Position numbers and translations under genes: made by a program
Shown here: piece after piece, positions 55,716 through 64,000 of the stretch
Position numbering within the stretch: position 1 is the first letter of the stretch
How the letters are laid out: every line of letters begins with the position of its first letter
Source of the DNA: Corynebacterium oculi
GTDB lineage: Bacteria > Actinomycetota > Actinomycetes > Mycobacteriales > Mycobacteriaceae
Direction: 5' to 3'
Assembly (NCBI RefSeq): GCF_001412105.1
Contig: NZ_LKST01000001.1
Coordinates: 496,001 to 560,000 of the forward strand
DNA: 64,000 nucleotides
The notes under the pieces: generated by a model
Told to the model about the DNA's origin: nothing
Database searches by the model: none
What the model saw: the letters and a program-made list of their open reading frames with translations, nothing else

Positions 55716-56996
55716 GTGATGAGGTGGGCCGTCCACGGCGACGGCAAGAAGATCCTTCCCGGGGAGGTAGTGGCCCCCGAGGAGCGCCTGGATTGGCCGC
55801 GCACCATCGGCATAGGGATGCAGCACGTCATCGCCATGTTCGGGGCCACCCTGCTGGTGCCCACCCTCACCGGCTTCCCGGTGAACACCACCCTGCTTTT
55901 CTCCGGGGTGGGCACCATGCTTTTTCTCCTCCTCACCGCCAACCGCCTGCCCAGTTACCTGGGTAGTTCCTTCGCTTTCATCGCCCCGCTGGCGGCTACC
56001 CAGGGCGAGGGGATCGCGGTGCAACTCGGCGGCGTGGTGGCCGCGGGCCTGGTGCTCGCCGCGGTGGGGTTGGCGGTCAAGGTGGCCGGGAGGAAGGCTC
56101 TTGATGCGGTCATGCCGCCCGCCGTCACCGGCGCGATCGTGGCGCTGATCGGCCTGAACCTTGCGCCCACCGCCGCGCGTAATTTTGAGGCACAGCCCCT
56201 GGTGGCCGCCGTGACCCTGCTGAGCATCACGATCCTCACGGTGGCGGGCCGGGGCATGGCGGCGCGCCTGGGGATCCTCGGCGGGGTATTGATCGGCTGG
56301 GTTTTTGCCGCCGCCACGGGCAACCTCGCGGACGGCGCGCGCGAGACGATTGCGCAGGCCGCCTGGGTGGGCGTGCCGCAGTTCCACACCCCGGAGTTCC
56401 GGCTCTCCGCGATCCTGGTCACCCTGCCGGTGGTCATCGTGCTCATCGCGGAAAACGTGGGCCACGTCAAGGCCGTTTCCGCCATGACGGGGCGCAACCT
56501 CGACGATCGTGCGGGGGACGCCCTGCTTGCCGACGGCCTCGCCACCACGCTCGCCGGTGGCTTCGGAGGATCGGGCACCACCACCTACGCGGAGAACGTC
56601 GGCGTGATGGCCGCCACCAGGGTGTATTCCACCGCCGCCTACTGGGTGGCCGCACTCACTGCCGTGGCGCTGGCCTTTATCCCCAAGTTTGGCGCGCTGA
56701 TCCTGAGCATTCCCGCCGGGGTTCTCGGCGGGGCCACCCTGGTGCTCTATGGGCTCATCGGCATGCTCGGCGTGCGGATCTGGCAGGATAACAAGGTGGA
56801 TTTCAACCACCCGGTGAATCTGACGGCGGCGGCCGTGGCCCTGGTGGCGGGGATCGGCAATCTCACCCTGCGCGTGGGTTCGGTGGAACTAGAGGGCATC
56901 GCCTGGGGCTCGGCCGGAATCATGCTGGGATACCCGGTGCTGATGTGGTTGTATCGCCGCGTGGGGGAGGGAAACTCGGTGGCCCAAGCGCGGTAA
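55716..56996 (+). CDS. uraA: uracil/xanthine permease (NCS2 family)
   Basis: A 426-residue nucleobase:cation symporter with about fourteen hydrophobic segments. LDWPRTIGIGMQHVIAMFGATLLVP at the start and the second-half motif LADGLATTLAGGFGGSGTTTYAENVGVM are those of UraA-type uracil permeases. GTG at 55716 or ATG at 55719 follow a ribosome binding site (AAGGAAC). No pyrimidine genes are adjacent, so it probably serves salvage of exogenous uracil. Confidence 0.9.
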   Translation: MMRWAVHGDGKKILPGEVVAPEERLDWPRTIGIGMQHVIAMFGATLLVPTLTGFPVNTTLLFSGVGTMLFLLLTANRLPSYLGSSFAFIAPLAATQGEGIAVQLGGVVAAGLVLAAVGLAVKVAGRKALDAVMPPAVTGAIVALIGLNLAPTAARNFEAQPLVAAVTLLSITILTVAGRGMAARLGILGGVLIGWVFAAATGNLADGARETIAQAAWVGVPQFHTPEFRLSAILVTLPVVIVLIAENVGHVKAVSAMTGRNLDDRAGDALLADGLATTLAGGFGGSGTTTYAENVGVMAATRVYSTAAYWVAALTAVALAFIPKFGALILSIPAGVLGGATLVLYGLIGMLGVRIWQDNKVDFNHPVNLTAAAVALVAGIGNLTLRVGSVELEGIAWGSAGIMLGYPVLMWLYRRVGEGNSVAQAR

Positions 56997-57011
56997 AGGC
57001 GGTAGAAAAGG

Positions 57012-57042
57012 ACCCGGCCGCTCATGGGGTGGCGGGCCGGGT
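57012..57042. terminator. terminator between the permease and ptsH
   Basis: ACCCGGCC (57012-57019) and GGCCGGGT (57035-57042) form a stem between convergent genes; GCTCGTTTGATTT follows on the plus strand. Confidence 0.65.
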
Positions 57043-57067
57043 GCTCGTTTGATTTGGGCCGGGAGGG

Positions 57068-57337
57068 CTACTCGGAATCCAGGTCCTTCTCGATGAGGGC
57101 GGCGATCTTCTCCACGGCCTCGGCGTTCTCCGAGGTCACGGTCACCTGGTCACCCTTCTCCGCGCCCAGGGCCATAATCATCAGGGAGGAGGCGGCATCG
57201 GTCTCGTCGTCCTCATCGCCCCCTACCAGGGCGAGGAAGATGTCCTCGTCGTAATCGCCGGCGGCATCGGCAATGATGGAGGCCGGGCGGGCGTGCAGAC
57301 CCACGGCGGAACCAACGGTGACGGTCTTAGAGGCCAT
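57068..57337 (-). CDS. ptsH: phosphocarrier protein HPr
   Basis: An 89-residue HPr of the phosphotransferase system. The phosphorylated His is in GLHARPAS (residue 15), and the regulatory-Ser region is SSLMIMALGA (residue 49-50 area). It passes phosphate from enzyme I (ptsI, 3.4 kb away) to EIIA domains such as that of PtsF. The surface near residues 30-46 is unusually acidic (GDEDDETD). Transcribed separately from ptsF, with 145 bp between them. Confidence 0.94.
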   Translation of the reverse strand: MASKTVTVGSAVGLHARPASIIADAAGDYDEDIFLALVGGDEDDETDAASSLMIMALGAEKGDQVTVTSENAEAVEKIAALIEKDLDSE

Positions 57338-57482
57338 GATTGTCCTTTCTTCCGCGCCCGGAGGCGCGGCGGGAAATAGAAAAATGCTCAGTCTTGTAGT
57401 CTAGGCGCGCCGGGGCGGCGGTGCCAGGTTCATGCTCCTGGCCACTCCTGATCGCTCTTGGCCGCACAGCGCGTGCGGGGGA

Positions 57483-59552
57483 TCATGCGGCGGCCGGGGC
57501 GTTCTCTGGGGCCGTGGTTGCGGCCGCCTCCCGCACGGCCTTGTTGGGCCACAGTTGCTTCATGGCGAGCACCGCCAGGGTGGACACCGCGATGCCGGCG
57601 ACCAGGGAGAGCACCCAGGCCAGGGCCGGGGAGATCGCGGGTAGCACGAAGATGCCGCCGTGCGGGGCGCTGGCGGTGACGCCGAGGGCCATGCTCAGCG
57701 CGCCGGTGACCGCGCCGCCAGCCATCATGGAGGGGATCACGCGCAGCGGGTCGGCCGCGGCGAAGGGAATCGCGCCTTCGGAAACGAAGGAGAGACCCAG
57801 CAGCCAGGAGGACTTGCCGTTTTCCCGCTCGGCGGGGGTAAACAGGCTGCCGCGCAGGAAGGTGGCTAGGGAGAGCGCGATGGGCGGCACCATGCCCGCG
57901 GCCATCACGGCGGCCATGATCTTCATGGAGGAATCATCCCCGGTGGAAAGGCCGGCGGTGGCAAAGAGGTAGGCCGCCTTGTTGACCGGGCCGCCGAGGT
58001 CAAAGCACATCATCAGGCCCAGGATCACGCCGAGCAGAACGGCGGAGGAACCAGACATGGAGTTCAGCCAATCCTGCAAGCCGGTCATGATGGCTTCCAG
58101 CGGCTTGCCCAGCAACAGGAACATCGCCAGGCCCACGATCATGGAGGTCAGCAGCGGGATAATCACCACCGGCATGAGGGAGGCCACCCAGCGCGGCACC
58201 TTCCAGGAGCCGATCCACATGGCGATGAGCCCCGCGAGGATGCCCGTGACCAGGCCGCCGATGAAGCCCGCGCCGAGGGCCACGGACAGCGCACCGCCCA
58301 CAAAACCGGGGGCGATGCCGGGGCGGTTGGCCAGGGCGTAGGCGATGTAGCCGGAGAGCGCGGCTACCACGAAGCCCATCGCGGCCTGGCCGGTAGCAAA
58401 GAAAACGGCGGCCAGATAGAGCCCCAGCCCAGCGCGGTCAAAGGCCACCAACTGGCCGTTGATGACGGCCATCTGATCCGGCAGGTTAGTCAGGGAGTAC
58501 TGAGTCACCAGAACCTGCCAGTAGTCACCCACCTCCCGGCCGCCGAGCATGAAGCCCAGGGCCAGCAGCAGGCCACCGGCGGCCACGAAGGGCACCATGT
58601 AGGATACGCCGGTCATCACGGCCTGTTGGATGCGCTTGCCCCAGCTGAGGCCCGAGCCCTCTTCCGGGGCGGAGTCGCTTGGCCTTGCCGCCCCACCGGC
58701 CACGCGGCGGGCGCGGGGATTCGCGGCGGCGGTCACCGCCTCGTCGAGCATGACGCCCGGCTCGTTGATGGCGCGCTTAACCCCGGATTCGATCACGGGC
58801 TTGCCTGCGAAGCGCTCGCGGTCCTTCACCCCGACGTCGGTGGCAAAGATCACGGCGTCGGCCGCCTCGATGGTGGCGGCGGGCAGCGGGGTGACGGCGG
58901 AGGAACCCTGGGGCTCCACGGCGAACTCGATGTCCGGGCGGGCCTCGGCGGTCTGGGTGAGGGCGTCGGCAGCCATGTAGGTGTGGGCGATGCCGGTGGG
59001 GCAGGCGGTGATGGCCACCACGCGGGTGACCTTGGCCGTGGCCTCCTGCGCCAGAGCCTTGGGGGCGGTCTCTGGGGCGGGCTTCTTTTTCTTGGGCGCG
59101 GCATTGACCACGCCGGTGACTAGTTCCACGATCTCCTCGGCCGTGGCGGCCCCACGCAGCCCCTCCAGGAAGTCCTTGCGCACCAGGGCGCGGGCGAGTT
59201 TGGAGAGGATTTTGAGGTGTTCCTTACCCCCGCCCTCGGGGGCGGCGATGAGGAACACCAGGGAGGCCTCCCCGTCCGGGCCGGAGAAGTCCACCGAGCG
59301 GCTGAGCCGGGCGAAGGCGAGGGTGGGTTCGGTGACGGCGGCGGAGCGGCAGTGCGGGATCGCCACGCCGCCGGGAACGCCGGTGCCGGATTTCTCCTCG
59401 CGGGCCCGGGCGTCGCGGGCGAGCACGGCGGCGTCGGTAGCGCGTCCGGTGTGGGCGACGAGGCGGGCGAGATTGTCGATGACGGCGGCGGGTTCACCGC
59501 CGTAGTCCACGTCGAGGCCGACGAGGTCGGCGGTGATGATGGGGGAGGACAT
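57483..59552 (-). CDS. ptsF: fructose-specific PTS enzyme II (IIABC)
   Basis: A 689-residue fused permease that imports fructose as fructose 1-phosphate. The IIA domain comes first (phospho-His in VAIPHCRS, near residue 68), an Ala/Lys-rich linker, then IIB with the phospho-Cys in ITACPTGIAHTYMAADAL (about residue 190) and IIC with about eight membrane segments from GKRIQQAVMTGVSYMV onward. Downstream of fruK by 50 bp, so the two form an operon. The product is the substrate of FruK. Confidence 0.94.
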   Translation of the reverse strand: MSSPIITADLVGLDVDYGGEPAAVIDNLARLVAHTGRATDAAVLARDARAREEKSGTGVPGGVAIPHCRSAAVTEPTLAFARLSRSVDFSGPDGEASLVFLIAAPEGGGKEHLKILSKLARALVRKDFLEGLRGAATAEEIVELVTGVVNAAPKKKKPAPETAPKALAQEATAKVTRVVAITACPTGIAHTYMAADALTQTAEARPDIEFAVEPQGSSAVTPLPAATIEAADAVIFATDVGVKDRERFAGKPVIESGVKRAINEPGVMLDEAVTAAANPRARRVAGGAARPSDSAPEEGSGLSWGKRIQQAVMTGVSYMVPFVAAGGLLLALGFMLGGREVGDYWQVLVTQYSLTNLPDQMAVINGQLVAFDRAGLGLYLAAVFFATGQAAMGFVVAALSGYIAYALANRPGIAPGFVGGALSVALGAGFIGGLVTGILAGLIAMWIGSWKVPRWVASLMPVVIIPLLTSMIVGLAMFLLLGKPLEAIMTGLQDWLNSMSGSSAVLLGVILGLMMCFDLGGPVNKAAYLFATAGLSTGDDSSMKIMAAVMAAGMVPPIALSLATFLRGSLFTPAERENGKSSWLLGLSFVSEGAIPFAAADPLRVIPSMMAGGAVTGALSMALGVTASAPHGGIFVLPAISPALAWVLSLVAGIAVSTLAVLAMKQLWPNKAVREAAATTAPENAPAAA

Positions 59553-59602
59553 CGGGTTCCTTTCTGAGATTGCGGTATGAAGTTGTACGGGTGGGTAAGG
59601 AT

Positions 59603-60577
59603 TTAGGCGGCGATGCCGGTGACCTGGGTTCGCTCCATGTCTACCTGGTCGGGCCGGGGCAGGGTAGTACCGGGCAGGGCGGCGGCGGCGCTGCCGTAGG
59701 CTACCGCCTGGCGCAGGCGCTGCTCGGGGGCGGCCCCCTGCGTGGCGGCCAGCAGGTACCCGGCCAGCGAGCTATCCCCGGCTCCCACGGTAGACACCAC
59801 GGCGGTGGGCGGAGGTGTGGCTTGCCACGCGCCTTGGGCCGTCACGAGCACCGCCCCGGCGCCGCCGAGGGTGACGAGCACGGATTCCACCCCACGGGCG
59901 ACGATGGAGCGGGCGGCCTCCACCACGGGCTGAACGTCACCCGCCGCGGCCCGGCGCTCTAGGTGCAGCCCATCGCAGCCCACCAGTTGCCCTAGTTCCA
60001 GACCATTGGGCTTGATGAGGTGGGGGGCGGCGCGGTCAAAGCTTTCTCCCAGGGCGATCATTGCCGCGTCCGAGGTATCCACGGCCACGCGGGCTCGGGG
60101 AGCCTCCGCGCGCAGGCGAGCCACGAGTTCCCCGTACCAGCCGGCAGGCAGCCCCGGCGGCAGGGAGCCGGAGAGGGCGATCCACGGGGCGTCGTTGTGC
60201 TGCGCGGTTTCCACCAGGGTATCGGCCAGGAGTTCGCGCACCTCGGGGCTGATCTGCGGGCCGGGGCCGTTGAGCTTGGTGGTGGTGCCGTCGGGCTGGG
60301 TGATCGTGGTGTTGGTGCGCACGCGCTCGCTCATGGCGATGGCCCGGTGGGGGATGGCCTCCCGGGCGGCGAGTTCCACGAAGGGATCGGTGCTGGGTGC
60401 GGGGAAGAGGGCGAGGGTGGGGTGCTGGGCGAGGTGGATGGCGTGTGCCACGTTGACGCCCTTGCCGCCGGCCACGTGGCTGAGGGAGCGCAGCCGGTGG
60501 ACGGAGCCTGGGGAGAGGGGTTCGGGGAGGGTGAGGGTGGCATCGACGCTGGGATTGGGGGTGAGCGTGAGGATCAC
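59603..60577 (-). CDS. fruK: 1-phosphofructokinase
   Basis: A 324-residue PfkB-family kinase that turns fructose 1-phosphate into fructose 1,6-bisphosphate. It starts MILTLTPNPSVDATLTL; GGKGVNVAHAIHLAQ is PfkB signature 1 and VVSTVGAGDSSLAGYLLA is signature 2 with the catalytic Asp. Co-transcribed with ptsF. No fruR-type regulator precedes it, unlike the order I recall for C. glutamicum. Confidence 0.93.
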   Translation of the reverse strand: MILTLTPNPSVDATLTLPEPLSPGSVHRLRSLSHVAGGKGVNVAHAIHLAQHPTLALFPAPSTDPFVELAAREAIPHRAIAMSERVRTNTTITQPDGTTTKLNGPGPQISPEVRELLADTLVETAQHNDAPWIALSGSLPPGLPAGWYGELVARLRAEAPRARVAVDTSDAAMIALGESFDRAAPHLIKPNGLELGQLVGCDGLHLERRAAAGDVQPVVEAARSIVARGVESVLVTLGGAGAVLVTAQGAWQATPPPTAVVSTVGAGDSSLAGYLLAATQGAAPEQRLRQAVAYGSAAAALPGTTLPRPDQVDMERTQVTGIAA

Positions 60578-60618
60578 GGGAGTCCTTGGGGTCGGTGGGA
60601 GACGGAGGTCACTGTAAA

Positions 60619-60685
60619 TGTCTGATTATGTCTTAATCCTTTCGCTTGATGCCCGAAAAGTCAAGAGGTCATATGTCTGTTTATG
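60619..60685. promoter_or_regulatory. paired direct repeats between fruK and ptsI, candidate DeoR-type operators
   Basis: TGTCTGATTATG (60619-60630) and TGTCTGTTTATG (60674-60685) differ at one base and lie in the divergent fruK-ptsI region, 55 bp apart. SugR, encoded beyond ptsI, is the obvious candidate to bind them. Confidence 0.5.
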
Positions 60686-60765
60686 GGAAAGGTACGGCGT
60701 ATTGCGTGTTTGCTCGGGCACGTTGCTGTGGCGTGATCTCCGCGATCCCGGCTAGAGTGGTGCGC

Positions 60766-62463
60766 ATGACCGAAGGCTCTGGAAACAATGCTTCTGCTCA
60801 CCTCACCGTGAAAGGAACCGGCGTGGTCGCGGGCATCGCCTACGCGGACGTGGTGTGGGTGCGCCCTCGCCCCGAACTCCCCACCGGCGGCACCACGATT
60901 CCCGAGGAAGAACGGGAGGCGGAGTACGAGCGGTTCGTGGCGGCGGCGGATACCGTCGCGGAGCGCCTCGACGGGCGCGCCCGCAGTGCCGAGGGGCCTG
61001 CGGCGGAGGTACTCGACGCCACCGCCGGCATGGTGCGCGATCGCGGCTGGCGCAAAACCGTGCGTAAGAATATCCGATCGGGCATGGACGCCGCCTTCGC
61101 CACCGTGGAGGCCACCGCTAAGTTCGTGACCATGTTTCATGCCGCCGGTGGCGTGATGGCCGAGCGCACCACCGACCTGCGCGATATTCGGGATCGCGTG
61201 ATCGCGCAACTTCGCGGGGAGGAGGAGCCGGGCCTTCCCGCCATTGACGGCGAGGCCATTCTCTTTGCCGATGACCTCTCTCCGGCCGATACCGCCGCGC
61301 TGGACATCGAGCACTACCGGGGCCTGGTCACCGAACTCGGCGGCCCCACCAGCCACACCGCGATCATCGCCCGTCAGCTCAATCTTCCCTGCATCGTGGC
61401 CGCTGGCACCGCGATCCGCGACTTCGAGGCGGGCGCTAAGGTGCTTATCGACGGCTCCGTGGGCACCGTGCGCAGCGGCGCCGACCCGGAGGAGGCGGTG
61501 CGCATGGTGCAGGAATCCCAGGAGCGCGCCGCCAAGATCGCGCGGTGGACCGGGCCCGCCAGCACCAAGGATGGACATCGGGTGCAGATGCTCGCCAACG
61601 TTCAGGACGCCAACGCCGCGCGCATCGCCGCCGATACCCAGGCGGAGGGGATCGGGTTGTACCGAACGGAGATGAGTTTCCTCTCCGCCACGGAGGAACC
61701 CTCGGTGGACGAGCAGGCGGCGCTGTACGGGAAGGTGTTCGCGGCCTTCCCGGAGTCCAAGGTCGTGGTGCGCACCCTCGACGCCGGTTCGGATAAGCCG
61801 ATCGCCTACGCGAACATGAGCGAGGAGGAAAACCCCGCCCTGGGCGTGCGCGGGCTGCGCATCGCCCGGGATAACGAGGCCCTGCTCACCCGCCAACTTG
61901 ACGCGATTGCGCAGGCCGCCGAGGGCCGGGGCGATCAGGCCCCCACCTGGGTCATGGCCCCGATGGTCTCCACGGCGCGGGAGTCTGAGTGGTTTGCCTC
62001 CCTGTGTAAAGAGCGCGGCCTCACGCCGGGGGCGATGATCGAGGTGCCCGCCGCCGCCCTCATGGCGGATAAGATCATGCCTCACCTGGACTTTGTATCC
62101 ATCGGCACCAACGACCTCACCCAGTACACGATGGCGGCCGATCGTCTTTCCTCCCAGTTGGCCTACCTCACCGACCCCTGGCAGCCCGCAGTGCTGCGCC
62201 TCATTCAGCACACCTGCATGGTGGGGCACGATACCCACACCGCCGTGGGCGTGTGCGGGGAGGCGGCCGCCGATCCGCTCCTGGCCTGCGTGCTCACCGG
62301 CTTGGGCGTGAACTCCCTCTCGGCGGCCTCCACGGCCGTAGCCGGAGTGGGCGCGCAGCTCGCGGAGGTGACCCTGGAGGAGTGCGAGGCGGCGGCCGCT
62401 GCGGCGCTTGCCTCCGAGGGGGCCTCCGAGGCGCGCGACGCCGTGCGGGCGATCCTGGCCTGA
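60766..62463 (+). CDS. ptsI: PTS enzyme I
   Basis: A 565-residue enzyme I, which takes phosphate from phosphoenolpyruvate and gives it to HPr. The active-site His is in GGPTSHTAIIARQ; the PEP-binding barrel carries GIGLYRTEMSFLSATEEP, SIGTNDLTQYTMAADR and GVCGEAAADP (with the catalytic Cys). TAGAGT (60753-60758) 7 nt before the ATG marks a leaderless start; an earlier in-frame ATG at 60646 would run through the operator region. Divergent from fruK. Confidence 0.95.
   Translation: MTEGSGNNASAHLTVKGTGVVAGIAYADVVWVRPRPELPTGGTTIPEEEREAEYERFVAAADTVAERLDGRARSAEGPAAEVLDATAGMVRDRGWRKTVRKNIRSGMDAAFATVEATAKFVTMFHAAGGVMAERTTDLRDIRDRVIAQLRGEEEPGLPAIDGEAILFADDLSPADTAALDIEHYRGLVTELGGPTSHTAIIARQLNLPCIVAAGTAIRDFEAGAKVLIDGSVGTVRSGADPEEAVRMVQESQERAAKIARWTGPASTKDGHRVQMLANVQDANAARIAADTQAEGIGLYRTEMSFLSATEEPSVDEQAALYGKVFAAFPESKVVVRTLDAGSDKPIAYANMSEEENPALGVRGLRIARDNEALLTRQLDAIAQAAEGRGDQAPTWVMAPMVSTARESEWFASLCKERGLTPGAMIEVPAAALMADKIMPHLDFVSIGTNDLTQYTMAADRLSSQLAYLTDPWQPAVLRLIQHTCMVGHDTHTAVGVCGEAAADPLLACVLTGLGVNSLSAASTAVAGVGAQLAEVTLEECEAAAAAALASEGASEARDAVRAILA
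61443..61455 (-). repeat. dispersed 13-mer, near copy 9 (one mismatch)
   Basis: GCTTATCGACGGC inside ptsI (codons for VLIDGS); minus strand GCCGTCGATAAGC. Confidence 0.55.
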
Positions 62464-62481
62464 TTGCCTATAAAAGCCGTG

Positions 62482-62504
62482 CGGCGAGGGTTTTGCCCTC
62501 GCCG
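62482..62504. terminator. terminator between ptsI and sugR
   Basis: CGGCGAGGG (62482-62490) and CCCTCGCCG (62496-62504) form a perfect 9-bp stem with loop TTTTG between convergent genes. Confidence 0.75.
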
Positions 62505-62536
62505 TTGTGCGTTTCTTGGCGGCTGTTGCGGTGGCG

Positions 62537-63319
62537 CTAGGAGCCCAAGACCACCTCAATATCGCGGTCGCGCAGGCTCTGCACGTAGGATTCTGGGGCG
62601 TTGCTATCGGTGATGACGACGTCAATGTTCTCGATGGCGGCGAAACTCACCAGGTAATCATTGCCGATCTTGCTGGAATCGCACAGCACCACCACCCGCC
62701 GCGCGTTGGTGACCATCGCGGACTTGATGGCGGCCTCCTGCGCGTCCGCGGTAGACAGCCCGTGATCGAGGGTGAGGGCGTTGGTGCCGATGAAGGCCAC
62801 GTCCGCGCGCATGAGGGCCAGGGTGCGCAGCGCGGTATCGCCCACCACGGCCTGGGTGATGGCGCGGACGGAACCACCCAATAGCTGAATCTCGCTGAGC
62901 CCCTTATTAGCCATCGTCAACGCGATGGGAAGGCTGTTGGTGACGATGGACCACTGATTGGCTTGGGGAGTATCCGCGATGAGATCCGCTAGGGCGGTCA
63001 CGGTGGTTCCGGCATCCAAGAAAAGGCCTCTGCCGGGGGTCTCCGGGAGGAAGTTCAGCGCGGCCCGGGCGATGGCGGATTTGGCGTTGGGTGCCGAGCG
63101 TAGGCGGGCGTCCAGGGAGAGTTCGGTGGTCTGAAAGGACTGCGTGGCCACGGCACCGCCGTGAACGCGATGGACGATGCCCTCGCGGTCAAGCACCGCG
63201 AGATCGCGGCGGATGGTCTCCGCGGTGACATCGAACTTACGAGAGAGCTTGGTCACGTTCACCCGGCCCTCGACGGCGGTCTGCGCGGCGATCTGACGCC
63301 GACGCTCCTCTGCGTACAT
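62537..63319 (-). CDS. sugR: DeoR-family sugar-PTS repressor SugR
   Basis: A 260-residue DeoR-type repressor. The N-terminal winged helix (RRRQIAAQTAVEGRVNVTKL, then FDVTAETIRRDLAVLDREG) is followed by a sugar-phosphate-binding domain (FLDAGTTVTALADLI, ALTLDHGLSTADAQEAA, VVVLCDSSKIGNDYLVSFA). In C. glutamicum SugR represses pts genes and is relieved by fructose 1-phosphate and other sugar phosphates. The start at 63319 has a ribosome binding site (AAGGA) 9 nt upstream; ATG 63328 lies too close to it. Neighbours lexA and ptsI match the C. glutamicum order. Confidence 0.92.
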   Translation of the reverse strand: MYAEERRRQIAAQTAVEGRVNVTKLSRKFDVTAETIRRDLAVLDREGIVHRVHGGAVATQSFQTTELSLDARLRSAPNAKSAIARAALNFLPETPGRGLFLDAGTTVTALADLIADTPQANQWSIVTNSLPIALTMANKGLSEIQLLGGSVRAITQAVVGDTALRTLALMRADVAFIGTNALTLDHGLSTADAQEAAIKSAMVTNARRVVVLCDSSKIGNDYLVSFAAIENIDVVITDSNAPESYVQSLRDRDIEVVLGS

Positions 63320-63557
63320 GGCGGTCATTCCTTTCCAATCGGGCTTCCACCGGACGGCGGTCGGATGCAGCCTGGGCATGTGCTCCCACAGTTCCGGCTA
63401 CTTCCGCTGCTCCTGCGGTGTTCCCATTCTTCCACAAAAACCACATTCTCTTTGTGGGATTGATTGACCTCGTGTTGGCTCGGGCTAAAAGCGGAGGTCA
63501 GAAAGTGGGAAAGGTGAGGCGCTGGGAAGGAAACACCCCCTTTTGGGGGTTGTGATC

Positions 63558-64000
63558 CTACAGTTTCCGCATGACGGATACCACCTTGCCCATGATCTGA
63601 GCCTGGGAGCCATCGATGGGGTCAAAGGCCTCGTTGTGGGGCAGGAGCCACACCCCGGTGGAGTCTCGGTGAAACTCCTTCACGGTGGCCTCGCCGTCGA
63701 TGAGGGCGGCGACAAACTCCCCCTCCTCGGCCACCGGCTGGGAGCGCACCACGATCCAATCGCCGTGCAGGATGCCGGCATCGCGCATGGATTCCCCGGA
63801 TACCTTGAGCATGTAGAGTTCCCCATCGCCCACCACGTCGCTGGGTAGGGGGAAGTAATCATCAACGTTTTCCTCTGCGAGGATGGGGGAGCCGGCGGCG
63901 ATGCTGCCCAGGAGCGGCACATACGAGGTGGCGCCGCTCTCGGAGGGAACGGGTGCGCCGGGGGTGGTGGTTTTCTTTTTTGCGGCGGCCGGGGTGGCGT
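63558..64000 (-). CDS. lexA: SOS repressor LexA, C-terminal part (cut by window edge)
   Basis: The C-terminal 147 codons of LexA; the N-terminal DNA-binding domain lies beyond base 64000. An Ala/Lys/Thr/Pro linker is followed by the self-cleavage site IAAGSPIL (Ala-Gly), the nucleophile Ser in [12 protein letters not shown] and the catalytic Lys in ATVKEFHRD. RecA filaments stimulate cleavage and so derepress DNA-repair genes including recA at 45 kb. The gene runs toward sugR on the same strand with 238 bp between. Confidence 0.93.
   Translation of the reverse strand, partial: ATPAAAKKKTTTPGAPVPSESGATSYVPLLGSIAAGSPILAEENVDDYFPLPSDVVGDGELYMLKVSGESMRDAGILHGDWIVVRSQPVAEEGEFVAALIDGEATVKEFHRDSTGVWLLPHNEAFDPIDGSQAQIMGKVVSVMRKL

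Noticed and set aside
57338..57482. Possible small gene between ptsF and ptsH
   Set aside because: Short overlapping frames only, with no ribosome binding site; probably the ptsH promoter region and 3' end of ptsF.

Overview
The window is a chromosomal segment of a high-GC Gram-positive bacterium, almost certainly a Corynebacterium. Supporting points are the gene order rimP-nusA-ylxR-infB-rbfA, rpsO-pnp-dapB-thyX(like)-dapA-rnj, ftsK-terC-pgsA-cinA-clgR, recA-recX-miaB, miaA-dapF-hflX and ptsH/ptsF/fruK/ptsI/sugR/lexA, which I recall as the arrangement in Corynebacterium glutamicum and its relatives; mycolata-type partners (PptT with its antagonist PptH, an actinobacterial lexA/sugR pair); and many genes whose -10 box sits 6-8 nt before the start codon, as in leaderless actinobacterial genes. 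The species is not assigned.

Layout. 1-0.9 kb: cobA. 0.9-8.1 kb: an accessory block between cobA and yaaA-proS, with a two-component system, an ABC exporter and three tandem secreted trypsin-like proteases, the third frameshifted. 8.1-13.0 kb: yaaA, proS, a lipoprotein, rimP and nusA. 13.0-16.2 kb: four small envelope genes (Excalibur lipoprotein, Ltp-repeat protein, a truncated relative of the first lipoprotein, a small secreted protein) separating nusA from ylxR-infB. 16.2-28.2 kb: ylxR, infB, rbfA, nrnA-like, MATE exporter, pptH-like, pptT, truB, ribF, a nucleoside hydrolase and an MFS transporter broken by an amber codon. 28.3-36.4 kb: rpsO, pnp, dapB, a ThyX-like gene without its catalytic motif, dapA, rnj and a TIGR03085 protein. 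36.5-43.3 kb: ftsK, a yybP-ykoY (Mn2+) riboswitch with terC, pgsA, cinA, clgR and pspA. 43.3-45.2 kb: bioYMN biotin transporter. 45.2-55.6 kb: recA, recX, miaB, a membrane protein, a DUF349 protein, miaA, dapF, a Gly/Cys-tailed protein and hflX. 55.7-64 kb: a uracil permease, ptsH, ptsF, fruK, ptsI, sugR and the C-terminal part of lexA, cut by the window edge.

Most of the window is core metabolism and information processing: translation start and ribosome maturation, RNA decay (PNPase, RNase J), lysine/peptidoglycan precursor synthesis (dapA, dapB, dapF), tRNA modification, SOS response (recA, recX, lexA) and PTS sugar uptake. The two accessory blocks (0.9-8.1 kb and 13.0-16.2 kb) are rich in secreted or surface proteins.

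The least explained signals are (1) a dispersed 13-mer, GGCGTCGATAAGC, in six exact and three near-exact copies across unrelated genes and one intergenic region; (2) the ThyX-like protein in the dap cluster that has lost its signature residues; (3) the tandem protease array with a fresh frameshift; and (4) closely packed divergent leaderless promoters with the same geometry at two unrelated loci. No rRNA, tRNA, CRISPR array, insertion sequence or prophage gene was recognised.
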